54,494 nucleotides of DNA, from positions 1 through 54,494 of the forward strand of contig DAINAR010000023.1 of NCBI GenBank assembly GCA_036733345.1, read 5' to 3'. Numbering within the stretch: the stretch's first letter is position 1; every line of letters starts with the position of its first letter. Below are positions 53,157 through 54,494 of the stretch, in pieces. The translations under genes and the position numbers were made by a program. The notes beneath the pieces are model-generated. The model was not told where the DNA came from, ran no database searches, and saw only the letters and a list, made by a program, of their open reading frames with translations. Origin of the DNA: JAFGMQ01 sp036733345. GTDB lineage: Bacteria; Desulfobacterota; DSM-4660; Desulfatiglandales; Desulfatiglandaceae.

Positions 53157-53601
53157 TGAATGTCTCCCATTTATGCGGTTGTTCCGTAGGTGCAAACATG
53201 GTTGCCGATGTTTGTTTTTCGGTTAAGATAATATTATAATTATGAGTATACTCAAATTTTACAACTTCGTTCTGTTCTATTGCTGCTTGAATTGATTGAG
53301 TAACGAATTCATTCAATGTAATACCACGATGAAATGCAGTCTCAGCAGCTTTTTTGTGAAGTTCCTGCCCAACTCTTACGTTAAAAGTGCCACTGAACGG
53401 TTTGTTAGCAGCTTTTCCTGACTCCTTACAATATGCAAGATAGTGGTCAACGGCTTGTTTAAAAGAGATTTTAATATCATCGACAGTGTTACCTTCGTAG
53501 GTAATAATGTCATCAATAAAAAGGATTTTGCCATGCAAACAACTATCTTCGATGCTTGCTTCAATTGTACCATTATAGCCCTTGTAGGAAAGTTTATTCA
53601 C
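53143..53601 (-). CDS. hicB: HicB-type antitoxin (long form)
   Basis: The 152 residues have the HicB N-terminal fold (KLSYKGYNGTIEASIEDSCL, HGKILFIDDIITYEGNTVDD, DDIKISFKQAVDHYLAYCKE) and a ribbon-helix-helix end (FSGTFNVRVGQELHKKAAET, ITLNEFVTQSIQAAIEQ). It binds the HicA toxin and the operon operator. It follows hicA with a 4-base overlap, the usual order. Confidence 0.92.
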   Translation of the reverse strand: MNKLSYKGYNGTIEASIEDSCLHGKILFIDDIITYEGNTVDDIKISFKQAVDHYLAYCKESGKAANKPFSGTFNVRVGQELHKKAAETAFHRGITLNEFVTQSIQAAIEQNEVVKFEYTHNYNIILTEKQTSATMFAPTEQPHKWETFNAFN

Positions 53602-53855
53602 GGAATTACCCCTATATGTTTAAGTGCATTTTTAGCATCGCGAATCTGATAAGCTTTTAATATTCCTGATGGATGAGATTTTGATATGCTGAAACGAAAA
53701 CCGCTCGTGTGTTCAAACATATAATGAGAACCACCACCACTGCATGAGCTTTTAAAACCAAAGTTTTCCATTAGCGTAACAAAATTGTGCCAGGAAAAAT
53801 CCTTCGGCTGAGGACTGGCACAAAGTTTTGCCAAAAGCTTTTCTTTTTTAGACAT
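53598..53855 (-). CDS. hicA: HicA-type mRNA-cleaving toxin
   Basis: The 85 residues carry the dsRBD-like HicA fold. The catalytic His lies in SGGGSHYMFEHTSGFRFSIS. The N-terminal FSWHNFVTLMENFGFK is also typical. The pair with hicB looks intact, unlike the broken HicBA at 42153-42486. Confidence 0.9.
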   Translation of the reverse strand: MSKKEKLLAKLCASPQPKDFSWHNFVTLMENFGFKSSCSGGGSHYMFEHTSGFRFSISKSHPSGILKAYQIRDAKNALKHIGVIP

Positions 53856-53883
53856 TAAATTCTACCATAAAGACAGTAAAGTT

Positions 53884-53914
53884 TGCAACTAATATATAGT
53901 TGCATGATTGTCAA
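53884..53914 (-). promoter_or_regulatory. hicAB promoter and palindromic operator
   Basis: TGCAACTA and TAGTTGCA are perfect arms around ATATA (53884-53904). A -35-like TTGACA lies at 53914-53909 on the minus strand, so the palindrome covers the promoter spacer and -10 region upstream of hicA. This fits autorepression by HicB. Confidence 0.55.
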
Positions 53915-53991
53915 CATTTTTTTAACAAGGTGGCGCGCATAATCGAAAGATAATTTTAAGAATCGGTAAATCAACAGTTTGATATCTAAAA

Positions 53992-54045
53992 GGTCTTAGA
54001 TTAAACAGGTCATGAAAAGAATTGCATAAGAGTTAATCTAAGACC
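53992..54045. repeat. Perfect 13-base inverted repeat
   Basis: GGTCTTAGATTAA (53992-54004) and TTAATCTAAGACC (54033-54045) are exact complements around 28 bases. No T-run follows. The next 170 bases are open in one frame (VHIDSFKDGNLEDHTRKSEI) but lack a start codon, so I do not call a gene. This region lies between the hicAB operon and the tRNA. Confidence 0.6.
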
Positions 54046-54416
54046 CGATGTCCATATTGATTCTTTTAAGGATGGAAATTTAGAAGACCATACCAGAAAA
54101 TCAGAGATTGATAAAGTGGAAATAAACTCGGATTTTGAACCACTATTAAGTTTTTCATGCCCGCCAACATGGTTTCCGGGAGTGGTCAGAAATATTGGCC
54201 AAATGGGCTTGCCTGGCTAAAAGTATCCTTTATTTGAAAAAAGAAAAATTTTTTGAAATCATATACTATTATATACATATGGGTATTTGGTTGCATCAGG
54301 ATAATCAGCTATTCCTGTTTCTGTGATTTAATTAAAAGAGGATAAGAAAAGGCCCGATTCCTTATTTCTGATACCAAAAAATTAAAAAAGGGTAGCTACA
54401 GGGTAGCATGGAAATA

Positions 54417-54449
54417 AAAAAGGGTTTCAGCAAAACGCCAAAACCCTTG
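54417..54449 (-). terminator. Terminator of the tRNA transcript
   Basis: Read on the minus strand, CAAGGGTTT and AAACCCTTT form a stem around a 13-base loop, followed by a T-run (TTTTTTATT). It lies 8 bases after the tRNA CCA end. Confidence 0.7.
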
Positions 54450-54456
54450 ATATGCT

Positions 54457-54494
54457 TGGTAGCGGGGGATGGATTCGAACCATCGACCTTCGGG
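54457..54494 (-). tRNA. tRNA, 3' part only (Met/fMet-like)
   Basis: The window ends inside a tRNA on the minus strand. The visible 3' part has an anticodon-stem strand CCCGA, a variable loop AGGTC, a T-arm GATGG-TTCGAAT-CCATC, an acceptor strand CCCCGCT, discriminator A and an encoded CCA. The CCCGA-AGGTC arm matches the usual initiator tRNA (stem CGGG around CAT), but the anticodon is outside the window. T at position 72 is unusual for an initiator, which normally has A72. Confidence 0.8.

Noticed and set aside
54007..54221. An open frame reading VHIDSFKDGNLEDHTRKSEI and onward
   Set aside because: It has no start codon, and its first part lies inside the 13-base inverted repeat. No family is recognised.
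1..54494. CRISPR arrays and rRNA genes
   Set aside because: No regularly spaced direct repeats with unique spacers, no cas genes and no rRNA sequence were seen.

Overview
The window looks like the chromosome of a moderate-GC, Gram-negative, probably anaerobic bacterium. My best guess is a Desulfobacterota (sulfate-reducer-like) lineage. The reasons are a TRAP dicarboxylate-type uptake operon next to a PaaK-like CoA ligase, a UbiX-family flavin prenyltransferase relic, a stand-alone IMP cyclohydrolase, type II secretion pseudopilins, dodecin, and a REP-type transposase with palindromic repeats. This placement is inference; no rRNA or marker phylogeny is available in the window.

Layout. Positions 1-2650 are a worn, repeat-rich stretch. 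It holds a frameshifted ubiX, a 300-base duplicate of the end of a transporter gene found 33 kb away, and a REP-associated tyrosine transposase (RAYT) with its palindromic repeat. Positions 2660-7130 hold a MoaD-like protein and two regulator/target pairs with visible operators: a Fur/PerR-type regulator with catalase-peroxidase KatG, and a MarR regulator with a methyltransferase. Positions 7160-20600 are mostly housekeeping: DUF711, CbpM-like protein and DnaJ, DUF72, IMP cyclohydrolase, DUF1178, class IV aminotransferase, LOG protein, RsmG, dodecin, Mut7-C protein, MurA and ComEC. Positions 20850-26510 hold a lipopolysaccharide-kinase-like protein, a gspFGHI group, a YidD-like/TPR pair and an internally deleted lipoprotein gene.

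Positions 26780-36930 form a substrate-uptake and activation locus: an IclR regulator, DctP-DctQ-DctM, a PaaK-like acyl-CoA ligase, a 61-residue protein, a LivJ-type binding protein, a PAS-PAS-GGDEF protein and a DUF2284 protein. This suggests regulated import and CoA activation of an organic, possibly aromatic, acid. Positions 37040-41340 encode exported or membrane proteins: a DUF11-like surface protein, two TPM-domain proteins and a secreted propeller-like protein.

Positions 41400-54494 are an accessory (defence) island. It holds an intact Phd/RelE-type toxin-antitoxin pair, a broken HicBA pair, remnants of a large mobile-element protein, a three-gene operon (PLD-helicase, Eco57I-type DNA methyltransferase, RhuM), a GIY-YIG protein and an intact HicA-HicB operon. 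A tRNA, probably Met/fMet, is cut by the window edge and may be the island's integration point.

The most striking signal is that palindromic repeats have entered protein-coding genes in frame. A roughly 99-base three-hairpin repeat, whose other copy abuts the RAYT gene, lies inside gspG and encodes most of its unusually long prepilin leader, just before the cleavage site. A different twin-hairpin repeat lies in frame inside the methyltransferase. The PLD-helicase/methyltransferase/RhuM operon is the best candidate for an under-described defence system.
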